Shown one piece after another: positions 8,445 through 17,234 of a DNA stretch of 64,000 nt. Each line of letters starts with the position of its first letter. The stretch's first letter is position 1. Where the stretch lies: positions 685,781 to 749,780 of the forward strand of contig NZ_SHKN01000001.1 of NCBI RefSeq assembly GCF_004217115.1, given 5' to 3'. This stretch comes from Ancylomarina subtilis (GTDB lineage Bacteria; Bacteroidota; Bacteroidia; Bacteroidales; Marinifilaceae). The position numbers were made by a program, and so were the translations under genes. The notes beneath the pieces were generated by a model. It searched no databases. It was given only the letters and a program-made list of their open reading frames with translations, and was not told the origin of the DNA.

Positions 8445-8467
8445 GGGATAGAACTAAGCTCTATCCC
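8445..8467 (-). terminator. Terminator of the copper efflux operon
   Basis: GGGATAGA (8445-8452) and TCTATCCC (8460-8467) form a perfect 8-bp stem with a 7-nt loop. On the minus strand it is followed by seven T residues, which marks the end of the operon whose last gene stops at 8493. Confidence 0.88.
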
Positions 8468-8492
8468 CAATTGAATTTCAAAACACCATCCT

Positions 8493-8828
8493 TTATTTGG
8501 CTCTTTCGTATTGACAACAGCCAGCCAGTTTTTTATAAGCCTCATCACTTGCCTTATGCATATCAGTATCATGACCTGCTTTCGCTATGGCCATATGTAC
8601 CTTATGCAAATCTGTTTTTTTCTCATCAAATGTAACGACAATCATCTTTGTTTCTTTATCCCAGTCGGCACTCGTCACACCATCTACTGACTGAGCAGCT
8701 GTCTCAATACGCTTCTCACACATACCGCAGTTACCATACACCTTAAATTTCTCCGTTTTGCTTTGAGCCAAAACACTCATTGTTCCCATTAAGAACAATA
8801 CCAATACACCTAAAATTTTTGTTTTCAT
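8493..8828 (-). CDS. Periplasmic heavy-metal-associated (HMA) protein with CCQY tail
   Basis: A 111-residue protein: signal peptide to about residue 21, then an HMA ferredoxin-like fold with the metal site GNCGMC (Cys34 and Cys37), and a tail ending GCCQYERAK (Cys104, Cys105). The whole mature protein closely resembles the two C-terminal modules of the neighbouring CusB-like adaptor, including the unusual CCQY ending. It probably ferries Cu(I)/Ag(I) in the periplasm, in the way CusF serves CusCBA. It is the last gene of the operon, 57 nt after the adaptor. Confidence 0.88.
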   Translation of the reverse strand: MKTKILGVLVLFLMGTMSVLAQSKTEKFKVYGNCGMCEKRIETAAQSVDGVTSADWDKETKMIVVTFDEKKTDLHKVHMAIAKAGHDTDMHKASDEAYKKLAGCCQYERAK

Positions 8829-8885
8829 CTTCTAAAATTTAATTATGCCCTGATAATAATCATGATAATACATTTGATTATAAAA

Positions 8886-10751
8886 TTATTTTCTATCGTA
8901 CTGACAACATTCAGGTAAACGCTTATAAATACTATCAGAAGCCTTATAATTCTTAGTATCGTAACCTGAAGCACTTATAGCTTTTTCAACAGCATCAACA
9001 TCATTTAAACCCGATTCGAAATCTAAATTCAGCATGTGAGTCTCACTATTCCAATTCGCACGAAGGACACCATTAACTGATAGTGCAGCCTTTTCGATAG
9101 TAGCCTTACACATATCACAATTCCCATTAACCCAAACTGAAGCTTTTTCCATTCTCGGATATTGACAACATTCAGGTAACTCAGCATATACCCTATTGTC
9201 TGCACGAAAATCACCTGCATCGTAGCCTTTTTCTGTAATTGCTTTTTGCACTTTTTCAGGATTCACTAGTTTAGCATCATAATGCATGGTTAATTCCTTA
9301 GCTTCCTTATCCCATAAAACATGAGCAACACCTTTCACTGCCAAAGCAGCCGTTTCAATATTTTCTTTACACATTTCACAAGCACCATTTACAAAAAACT
9401 TAGCCTCATCCATATTTGGCATCATTTTTTTAGTATTTCCTCCATGATTGTGACCTGTAGGAACTGCACCTCCACCAGGATTCATCATACTAGGTAATCC
9501 TTGTAATTGTGAAGCCGCATCAATTTTGAAGACACCATTGGTTGCAATCTCTTCGCCTTCTTTTAAACCTTCTTTAATCACATAAAATGCACCAGCTTCC
9601 GGGCCTAAAACCAATTCGCGATAAAGGAATAAAGGTGATTTTCGATCGGGTACTTTCACATAAACTACCGATCGTTTACCTGTCCACAGTACAGCCGATT
9701 TTGGCACCATGATTTCCGTTTTATTTTCAGCAATCTCAGATTGCAAAACCCCTTGAGCAAACATTTCAGGTTTCAAGAGTTGATCCTGATTCGAAACTTC
9801 GAGTCGAACGTTTGCAACCCGGGTCTTACTGCTGATAAAGGGATCGATATAGCTCACCCTAGCAGAATACGTTTTTCCGGGTATTGCCTGAAGTGTAAAA
9901 TGAACCTCATCACCCAGTTTAATCCATGGCAAGTCCCTTTCGTATGCATCGAACATCACCCAAACTTTCGACAAATCAACGACCTTAAACAAAGGCATTC
10001 CCTCTTTCACATAATCACCAATAGCCACATGACGCATACTTACCGTTCCCGTTATGGGCGATAGAATATTGAAATAAGACTGAGGTTCTCCTTTTTCTTC
10101 TATAGCTTCAATTTGCGCATCGGTCAAATCCCAAAGTTTCAATTTCCCCTTAGCTGCCAAATACAAACCCGGACGACTCTCTTTAAATGAAATGGCTTCA
10201 AGCAATTCGCGCTGGGCACTCAATAAAGCTGGCGAATAAATACTGGCTAATTTTTCACCTTTCCTCACATTTTGCCCAGTAAAATTAACAAAGAGCTTTT
10301 CAATCCGACCACCAAAACGTGAGGTCAATTCCGATATACGACGTTCATCTACCTGAACTTTTCCTTGCAAATTAACCGTTATAACGGGCTTTCCCTTTTT
10401 CACAATTTGGGTCTGCACATCAGCCAGCTTAGCGGCTGATTCCGACATCACAATCTCATTGGGATCGACATGCTCACCGTCTGATTGCATACTTTTTAAT
10501 GGAATTAAATCCATAGCACAAATAGGACATTTCCCAGGCTTATCCTGTTTAATTTGAGGGTGCATGGAACAGGTCCAAAGCTGCGGGTTTACACTTTCAT
10601 GCTTATGACCTGTATGATTCTTAATCCCTTGTTCTGATTTATTTACATCAGATGAACTTCCTGATATTAACCATCCCAGAAACAAGCCTAGAAATAGAAC
10701 TCCAATAATCAATTTGTAATTCTCTTTAATATTATCGATTATACCTTTCAT
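8886..10751 (-). CDS. cusB: CusB-type RND adaptor fused to two C-terminal HMA-CCQY modules
   Basis: A 621-residue periplasmic adaptor anchored by an N-terminal hydrophobic helix (about 13-30). Residues 59-85 form a heavy-metal-binding domain (CSMHP, then CPICAMDLIP; Cys61, Cys75, Cys78). Next come the membrane-fusion hairpin, lipoyl and barrel domains (about 100-420), a His/Met-rich linker, and two HMA modules (about 450-535 and 536-621), each with a CxxC site (ACEMC, NCDMC) and each ending PECCQY. The normal CusB ends before the HMA modules, so the fusion builds metal carriers into the adaptor. The free HMA protein at 8493 appears to be a third copy. Confidence 0.92.
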   Translation of the reverse strand: MKGIIDNIKENYKLIIGVLFLGLFLGWLISGSSSDVNKSEQGIKNHTGHKHESVNPQLWTCSMHPQIKQDKPGKCPICAMDLIPLKSMQSDGEHVDPNEIVMSESAAKLADVQTQIVKKGKPVITVNLQGKVQVDERRISELTSRFGGRIEKLFVNFTGQNVRKGEKLASIYSPALLSAQRELLEAISFKESRPGLYLAAKGKLKLWDLTDAQIEAIEEKGEPQSYFNILSPITGTVSMRHVAIGDYVKEGMPLFKVVDLSKVWVMFDAYERDLPWIKLGDEVHFTLQAIPGKTYSARVSYIDPFISSKTRVANVRLEVSNQDQLLKPEMFAQGVLQSEIAENKTEIMVPKSAVLWTGKRSVVYVKVPDRKSPLFLYRELVLGPEAGAFYVIKEGLKEGEEIATNGVFKIDAASQLQGLPSMMNPGGGAVPTGHNHGGNTKKMMPNMDEAKFFVNGACEMCKENIETAALAVKGVAHVLWDKEAKELTMHYDAKLVNPEKVQKAITEKGYDAGDFRADNRVYAELPECCQYPRMEKASVWVNGNCDMCKATIEKAALSVNGVLRANWNSETHMLNLDFESGLNDVDAVEKAISASGYDTKNYKASDSIYKRLPECCQYDRK

Positions 10752-10779
10752 CGTATTGTATTTTTATTAATCTATTACC

Positions 10780-10801
10780 ACCCTTCGACTCCGCTCAGGG
10801 T
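10780..10801. repeat. REP-like palindromic repeat in the operon
   Basis: The 22-bp sequence ACCCTTCGACTCC...AGGGT between the adaptor and OMF genes has complementary ends. I recall similar short palindromes scattered through Bacteroidota intergenic regions. It sits just before the adaptor mRNA segment and may affect RNA stability within the operon. Confidence 0.45.
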
Positions 10802-10807
10802 TCGAAA

Positions 10808-12055
10808 TTAGTTCCCCATTAAATAGGAAATAAATGAAATAGCAGCTTGCTTATCTGCTTTGGCTTTTTCTAACTCTAAGTTATATTTCAACACCCTGCG
10901 TTCCATTCTTAGGATTTCCTCGAAATTCTTATTTCCGCTTGCATAACTGGTTTCTAGTAGATGCAAGGCCTTTTGTGCCAATTCGAGTTGTGAATGAAAC
11001 AGATCAATGCGACGATCACCATCACGATAATCTTTCCATCCCTTCTCAAAAAGAGTCTCAAGAAGATTACTTTTATTATCCAGTTCAAGTTCTTTCGCTT
11101 TTTCAAGATAAACCACCTCTTTAATCATCGCTTTATACTTATTTCGATAAAGAGGGATGGTTAAACCTATTTTGGGAAAAACAAAAGCATCGGTTCCCGC
11201 CAAATTCATATCCCCCTTACCTGTTACGATATAATCAAGACCAATATTGATATTAGGATTTCCAGATTTTTTAGCCACTTCTTTCCTAAAAGCTAAAGCT
11301 TGTTGCTGAAAGTTTAAACTTAAAAGCTGATGATTATTCCTTTGAATTGAATCCAGCAAGGCTTCCTTGCTTAATGGTAAATCTGTCTGCCATAGGTCAT
11401 CAGGAATCAAAATTTGACTTTTACTTTGGGTATTCAATAAATTATTAAACATCACTTCAAAAGCAAACTGCTTATCCTTTAGCAGAGCCAATTGATTTTC
11501 CAGATCACCCATTTCAATCTCGATGCGATAACCATCCAAGGCAGATACCAAGCCTGCCTCTAATTTAATCTCAGCCATTTTTCTGAAAGACTGAAGAATA
11601 TCAATATTCTCCAAACTGATGGCAATGGCTTTCTTATTAAAATAGAGATTGTAATAATTACTACGCACCTCATGAAAGAGCTTCGCTTTAGCTTCTTCAA
11701 AAGCCTCATATTTTCCCTTTGCAGCCTGAATGGCACTGTTCTCTTTCGCCTTTAGTGTTCCAAACCAGGGAAACATCTGAGAAACAGAAAACTTAAACTC
11801 CTGAGGCCCCTTTCTTGTTTCAATGGGTTTTATAAAATATGCAAATGCGACTTGAGGATCAGGCAAAGCCTTTACTTGTGGTGCGCGTTCCAGTGCAGCC
11901 ATATAATCATTGAACTTCGCTTGAAGTCCGGGGTTATTTTCAGCAGCATTCTCTAAATAAGTCCCCAATTCAGTTTGCCCTAATCCAACAAATGGAATTG
12001 CCATCAGCAAGCATAAATAGAAACAGATCGATATATAATATTTTTGTGTATTCAT
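10808..12055 (-). CDS. cusC: TolC/CusC-type outer-membrane efflux protein
   Basis: A 415-residue protein with a signal peptide (about 1-26) followed by two repeats of long amphipathic helices and beta segments typical of the OEP/TolC fold; for example, TELGTYLENAAENNPGL opens the mature chain. It should form the trimeric outer-membrane duct of the efflux complex. It lies between the RND pump (11 nt gap) and the adaptor (56 nt gap), as expected for an HME-RND operon. It is somewhat shorter than E. coli CusC and has no visible lipidation cysteine after the signal. Confidence 0.88.
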   Translation of the reverse strand: MNTQKYYISICFYLCLLMAIPFVGLGQTELGTYLENAAENNPGLQAKFNDYMAALERAPQVKALPDPQVAFAYFIKPIETRKGPQEFKFSVSQMFPWFGTLKAKENSAIQAAKGKYEAFEEAKAKLFHEVRSNYYNLYFNKKAIAISLENIDILQSFRKMAEIKLEAGLVSALDGYRIEIEMGDLENQLALLKDKQFAFEVMFNNLLNTQSKSQILIPDDLWQTDLPLSKEALLDSIQRNNHQLLSLNFQQQALAFRKEVAKKSGNPNINIGLDYIVTGKGDMNLAGTDAFVFPKIGLTIPLYRNKYKAMIKEVVYLEKAKELELDNKSNLLETLFEKGWKDYRDGDRRIDLFHSQLELAQKALHLLETSYASGNKNFEEILRMERRVLKYNLELEKAKADKQAAISFISYLMGN

Positions 12056-12066
12056 AATCTCGCCAT

Positions 12067-15000
12067 TTAATTAGAAACCTGATTTTTTACTCGCCTTTCC
12101 TGCCACATACTGTATAAGACAGGCACCACCAACATCGTTAACACCTCAATAGTCATCCCTCCAAATAAAGGGATCGCCATCGGGATCATAATATCCGAAC
12201 CTTTTCCTGTTGAAGTTAGCACAGGTAAAAGTGCGATGATGGTTGTAGCCGTCGTCATAATGGCTGGACGTACTCTTTTTGAACCTGCTTCGATAATCAA
12301 TTCCCGAACTTCCTTTACCGATTGTGCAGGATTCTTATCTTGCAATTGCTTGATATAAGTACTAATCAATACACCATCATCCGTAGCCACACCAAAGAGA
12401 GCTATAAAGCCGACCCAAACGGCTACACTCAGATTAATGGTATGCACCTGGAATAAGTCCCGAAAATTCATCCCTCCCAATGAAAAGTCTAAAAACCAAG
12501 TCTGACCATATAGCCAAAGCATAATAAAACCACCCGACAGTGCAACAAGAATACCTGTGAAAATCAGAGATGTTGATACAACAGATCGGAATTGAAAATA
12601 AAGAATCAAGAAAATAATGATTAGAGATACAGGTACCACAATCATCAAACGTTTGGTTGCTCTGATTTGATTTTCGTAATTTCCTGTAAAAACATAGGAG
12701 ACCCCTGCAGGTAAAACAAGTTCACCATCATCAAGTTTTTTATTCAAATAAGCCTGAGCATTCTCAACCACATCAATCTCAGCAAACCCCTCTTTTTTGT
12801 CGAAAATCACATAACCGACTAAGAACGTATTCTCAGACTTGATCATCTGCGGACCACGTGTGTACTTTAGTGCGACCAGATCTCCCAAAGGGATCTGAAC
12901 ACCTGTTGGTGTTGGAATCAGAATCTTCTTTAAAGCTTCCGGATTATCACGATATTCACGTGCATATCTTAGTCTGACCGGGAAACGCTCACGCCCCTCA
13001 ACGGTTGATGTCAGTTTCATGCCACCAATGGCTGAACTTATAACGGCTTGCAAACTTTTAATCGATAAACCATAACGGGCAATAGCATCCCGATTAATTT
13101 CCATCTCAAGATAAGGCTTTCCGACTACCCTATCGGCAAACACAGACATGCCATTCACACCTTCAACCTGCTTAAGCTGCTTTTCCAATTCAAAGCCTAC
13201 TTTCTCAATACTTTCCAAGTCAGGACCAAAAACTTTAATTCCCATCGGAGCACGCATCCCGGTTTGCAACATCACCAATCGGGTTTGAATAGGCTGTAAT
13301 TTAGGTGCTGAAGTCAAACCTGGAATACTTGATTGCTTGATGATTTCATCCCAAATATCATCAGGGGATTTGATTTCATCACGCCACTGACGAAAATATT
13401 CACCATTCTTATCAATAATCAAATCTTCCTGTGGTATCAAACGAAAACCATCTTCTTTCGGATTATAAACAGAACCATCCTTTAAAATAAAGGCTTCATC
13501 ACGATTTACTTTAAAACGCATTTTGTGCCCATCCTCATTCAAAATATATTCTGATTTGTAATTAATTACATTCTCATACATAGAGGTCGGTGCTGGATCC
13601 AGTGCTGAATTCACACGCCCCCACTTACCAACTACCGATTCGACTTCAGGGATGTGATTCAGTTTTTTATCAAGCATACGAATCACCTCAAGGTTTTCCG
13701 CTATGCCCGAATGAGGCATGGTTGTCGGCATCAGTAGAAAAGAACCTTCATCCAAAGAAGGCATAAATTCTTTTCCAATACCAGGTAATTTTTCATTCAA
13801 GTTCTGATAAAAAGCGGTTTCTTTTACAAATTCAGGAGCGAAACCAAACATCTTATCAAAACCTTGCCAACTCGTTAGCCCGAATAAAATAATGATAATT
13901 GGCAGACTCAAGAACTTCCATTTGTTGTTTAAACACCAAGTTAAAATTCTTGGATAGAAATACACAAAGCCTGACATCAGTCCTAAAATCAATGCTACAA
14001 TTAGAATAACAAACAGGAAATTGACAAACAGGCTGTATTGTGCCCCCATAGGCATCCAGGCCTTTGTTAGGAAGAATACAATGACCACAATTGTGATGGC
14101 ACTATTGATAATATTAACCAAGAACATTCTGTGTTTTTTCCATCTATCAGCCATTAAACTGTTTAATCCATAAGCTGAAATCACAATGGCTATATAATAC
14201 CCCGAAAAGATTGAAATAAGGAGTCCTGCAGCAATCAAGAAGATACTCCATATTTTTCTAAATTTATTTTTATCAATCCGGATAGAAAAAACCAGATGAG
14301 CCAGTGTCGGTATAATAATTAAACCAATCAGCAGGGCTGCCAGCATGGTGAAAGTCTTTGTGAAGGCAAGTGGTCTAAAGAGTTTTCCCTCGGCAGCTTG
14401 CATGGCAAATACCGGAAGAAAACTAACAATAGTCGTCGTAAGCGCCGTAATAACAGCACCTGCAACCTCTACTGTTGCCTCATACACCACGTTTAAGAGT
14501 TGCTTTCCCTTTGCTCCAATATTGTTTGGCATATCGATATGCCGAATAATGTTCTCGGTAAATACAATACCCACATCAACCATGACACCAATGGCAATGG
14601 CAATCCCCGAAAGGGCCACAATATTGGCATCCACACCAAACTGACGCATGGTGATAAAGGTGATTAAAACACCAATAGGTAATAGACTGGAAATCAGAAA
14701 GGAGGCCCGCAAATTAAGAACCAAAACAATCACAACCAGAATACTAATCAGGAGTTCGAGTGATATCGCTTCTTCAAGCGTACCAAGCGTTTCTTTAATC
14801 AGACCTGTCCGATCGTAGAATGGTACGATGGTTACTTTCGAAACGGTTCCATCCTCTAACGTTTTAGAGGGTAAGCCTGGTGTTATTTCTGCAATTTTAG
14901 CCTTTAAATTATCAATGGCCTCTAATGGATTTGCGCCATAACGTGCAACAACAACACCCCCTACAGCTTCAGATCCACCCTTATCGAGACCTCCACGTCG

Positions 15001-15864
15001 AGTGGCTGGTCCAAAGTTGATTTTAGCCACATCCTTCAATCGAATGGGCACATTATCACGCACCGTAACAACCGATTTCTCAAGATCTTCAAGGCTCTTA
15101 ATATACCCCAAAGCTCTGATTAAATATTCAACGCGATTAAATTCCAGGGTGCGCGCCCCAACATCAAGATTACTATTTTTTACGGCAGACATGATTTGAG
15201 ACACATTTACCCCATTCGCTCGCATGGCATGTGGATCAATGTCAATCTGATATTCCTTTACAAAACCGCCAATAGAAGCGACTTCCGCAACACCTTCAGC
15301 AGCAGTTAAAGCATACCGAACCTGAAAATCTTGTAAACTTCTCAATTCATGGGGATCCCATCCTCCAGCCGGATTGCCGTCTTTATCTCGTCCTTCGAGG
15401 GTATACCAATAGATTTGTCCCAAAGCTGTTGCATCAGGCCCTAAGGCCGGCGCCACCCCATCAGGCAAGGTTCCTGATTGAAGCGAATTTAATTTCTCTA
15501 AAATTCGTGTTCGACTCCAATAGAATTCGACCTGCTCATCGAAGATGATATATATACTGGATAATCCAAAAATAGAGTTACTTCTGATTGTTTTAACACC
15601 AGGGATTCCCAACAATGCAGTGGTTAATGGATAAGAAATTTGATCTTCGATATCCTGAGGCGAACGACCCGGCCACTCGGTATATACAATTTGTTGATTT
15701 TCTCCAATATCAGGAATGGCATCAACAGGCACAGGATTTTTGGGTAAAAAACCAGTATCCCATCCAAAGGGAGAATTAATAATTCCCCATGAAATGAAAA
15801 TAGTAAGTACCAAAAATGTAACCAGTTTGTTCTCAAGGAAAAAACGGATGATTTTATTTAACAT
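12067..15864 (-). CDS. cusA: Heavy-metal efflux RND pump, CusA/CzcA family
   Basis: A 1265-residue inner-membrane pump from the ATG at 15864; the 14-codon longer reading starts at TTG and is less likely. It has the HME-RND layout: one N-terminal helix, a periplasmic porter region, a block of helices with the proton-relay region, a second porter half, and a final helix block with GVATDDGVLIS. Within the second porter half RLVMLQTGMRAPMGIKVFG matches the segment that carries a copper-binding methionine in E. coli CusA, favouring Cu(I)/Ag(I) as substrate. It exports metal together with the adaptor and duct encoded downstream. Confidence 0.93.
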   Translation of the reverse strand: MLNKIIRFFLENKLVTFLVLTIFISWGIINSPFGWDTGFLPKNPVPVDAIPDIGENQQIVYTEWPGRSPQDIEDQISYPLTTALLGIPGVKTIRSNSIFGLSSIYIIFDEQVEFYWSRTRILEKLNSLQSGTLPDGVAPALGPDATALGQIYWYTLEGRDKDGNPAGGWDPHELRSLQDFQVRYALTAAEGVAEVASIGGFVKEYQIDIDPHAMRANGVNVSQIMSAVKNSNLDVGARTLEFNRVEYLIRALGYIKSLEDLEKSVVTVRDNVPIRLKDVAKINFGPATRRGGLDKGGSEAVGGVVVARYGANPLEAIDNLKAKIAEITPGLPSKTLEDGTVSKVTIVPFYDRTGLIKETLGTLEEAISLELLISILVVIVLVLNLRASFLISSLLPIGVLITFITMRQFGVDANIVALSGIAIAIGVMVDVGIVFTENIIRHIDMPNNIGAKGKQLLNVVYEATVEVAGAVITALTTTIVSFLPVFAMQAAEGKLFRPLAFTKTFTMLAALLIGLIIIPTLAHLVFSIRIDKNKFRKIWSIFLIAAGLLISIFSGYYIAIVISAYGLNSLMADRWKKHRMFLVNIINSAITIVVIVFFLTKAWMPMGAQYSLFVNFLFVILIVALILGLMSGFVYFYPRILTWCLNNKWKFLSLPIIIILFGLTSWQGFDKMFGFAPEFVKETAFYQNLNEKLPGIGKEFMPSLDEGSFLLMPTTMPHSGIAENLEVIRMLDKKLNHIPEVESVVGKWGRVNSALDPAPTSMYENVINYKSEYILNEDGHKMRFKVNRDEAFILKDGSVYNPKEDGFRLIPQEDLIIDKNGEYFRQWRDEIKSPDDIWDEIIKQSSIPGLTSAPKLQPIQTRLVMLQTGMRAPMGIKVFGPDLESIEKVGFELEKQLKQVEGVNGMSVFADRVVGKPYLEMEINRDAIARYGLSIKSLQAVISSAIGGMKLTSTVEGRERFPVRLRYAREYRDNPEALKKILIPTPTGVQIPLGDLVALKYTRGPQMIKSENTFLVGYVIFDKKEGFAEIDVVENAQAYLNKKLDDGELVLPAGVSYVFTGNYENQIRATKRLMIVVPVSLIIIFLILYFQFRSVVSTSLIFTGILVALSGGFIMLWLYGQTWFLDFSLGGMNFRDLFQVHTINLSVAVWVGFIALFGVATDDGVLISTYIKQLQDKNPAQSVKEVRELIIEAGSKRVRPAIMTTATTIIALLPVLTSTGKGSDIMIPMAIPLFGGMTIEVLTMLVVPVLYSMWQERRVKNQVSN

Positions 15865-15952
15865 ACTTGTCTTTTTATGAATTTTATAACATAATAATTT
15901 AAGCAAATCATGAGTGATAACTCAAAAAATGCATGAATTCATAATGTTTAAA

Positions 15953-16321
15953 TCATAAACGATAGACTTGTAAATCAGAAAGAACCCTTTGAATTTTTAA
16001 AGGAGGCGGCTTACAATAAGCAATTTGCTCAACCTCTTCGGTGTTAATGGAATCCTGGAAGAGTTGAATCAGTGCCGGAAGGGCTATTGGATAGGCTGTA
16101 AAATCAACCGTAAAAGTACTAATTGAAAAATCATCTTCAATTTTCACTTTTATAATTTCATTGTGACAGGAATCACAAGCAGCTCCACAACAGGAAGCTG
16201 ATGCCTGAAATAACTGAACCGATTTCAGTTCACCTCCACAATAATGTGCAGACACAGTCATCCCCACGGTGGTTACCAATACGAGTAGGGCTAAAATAAT
16301 ATGACTGAGCTTTTTCAACAT
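15953..16321 (-). CDS. HYC_CC_PP family small secreted protein
   Basis: A 122-residue protein with a signal peptide (about 1-25) and the three marks that name the family: HYCGG after the signal, SCCGAACDSC in the middle and CKPPP near the C-terminus. Six cysteines plus a histidine in a short exported chain point to metal binding. It is the first gene of the copper efflux operon, 89 nt before the CusA start, and could sense or bind copper in the periplasm. The function is not established. Confidence 0.82.
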   Translation of the reverse strand: MLKKLSHIILALLVLVTTVGMTVSAHYCGGELKSVQLFQASASCCGAACDSCHNEIIKVKIEDDFSISTFTVDFTAYPIALPALIQLFQDSINTEEVEQIAYCKPPPLKIQRVLSDLQVYRL

Positions 16322-16414
16322 TCTATTAAAATCTTTTGTTTAAAAATAGGACAAGAAAAATAAAATATGGGTTAATGATTTGTTAAATTATGAGATCGTA
16401 AAAAAAAACAAACA

Positions 16415-17038
16415 TTACCTAAGATTAAGGCGATAGACAAGTTTTGAATAAACTCTAAGCTTCTTTGTCACAGGATTCAACTGCGCAGGACGAACTTGAA
16501 CCCTCACATGTCTCTCCTCCCGTGCCACTTGGTTCGAAACAATTTCAACAAGCTTTTCAGGAAAAAAATGATTCTTCTTATAAATATTAGCATCCTTATA
16601 AAAAAGCGGCACCTTTGCACCATAGACATCTGAAATGGGTGCCGATGCCGGATAAATCGTGAAATTGTCATATTCGATATAATCGCTCCCCACAAGCTCC
16701 AAATACACTTTACTATCCTTGGGAACCTTCAACAAATCGTTGTGCATTGGTAATGCAGGTGCACCCTCCTGTCCCATTTTACCAAAACCTTTAATGTGTA
16801 CAAAATAATAGCTCTCATCCTGATGTTCCTTCTTCACTAGCTTCGCTCCTGCAAAATTATAAATGACTTGCAGATAATCATCATCAAACTGAACTTGTTC
16901 ACGAGTAGGCAGAACAAACACTTTCTCAGAACTTAAGTTTTTATTTTTAAAAGATAAATAATCTCCTGATATGCCTTGCGTCATTGAACAGGAAAAAAAA
17001 AATGGAAGTAATATATAGAACGATATTTTTTTTAGCAT
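16415..17038 (-). CDS. Free-standing C25 (gingipain-type) propeptide lipoprotein
   Basis: A 207-residue protein with an N-terminal hydrophobic segment and a likely lipidation cysteine at residue 17 (FFFSC). From about residue 55 to the end it aligns with the propeptide region of the giant protease encoded just upstream; shared stretches include YLQV, GAPALPM, NPVTK and LRVYSK. It then stops exactly where the protease catalytic domain would begin. C25 propeptides inhibit and help fold their own enzyme, so this protein may be a membrane-tethered inhibitor or chaperone for the neighbour. It could instead be a remnant of a truncated paralogue, although the reading frame is intact. Confidence 0.75.
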   Translation of the reverse strand: MLKKISFYILLPFFFSCSMTQGISGDYLSFKNKNLSSEKVFVLPTREQVQFDDDYLQVIYNFAGAKLVKKEHQDESYYFVHIKGFGKMGQEGAPALPMHNDLLKVPKDSKVYLELVGSDYIEYDNFTIYPASAPISDVYGAKVPLFYKDANIYKKNHFFPEKLVEIVSNQVAREERHVRVQVRPAQLNPVTKKLRVYSKLVYRLNLR

Positions 17039-17185
17039 CTGGAGTAAATTTTAATTCAGTATGAAGTTATATAATTAAAGACATATCAACTCAGATATAA
17101 GGGTTGAATTCATATAACTTAAAACATTTTTTATTGAAGAAGTATTTATAAGATTTTTTTCATCAATAAAGATCTATATAAAAAA

Positions 17186-17214
17186 AGGAAGACGGCTATA
17201 ATAGCAGCCTTCCT
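17186..17214 (-). terminator. Terminator after the giant protease gene
   Basis: AGGAAG and CTTCCT flank an inner GCTATAATAGC hairpin, 21 bp beyond the stop at 17235, with A/T-rich runs on both sides. Confidence 0.65.
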
Positions 17215-17234
17215 AATTAAAAAAAAACAATAAA

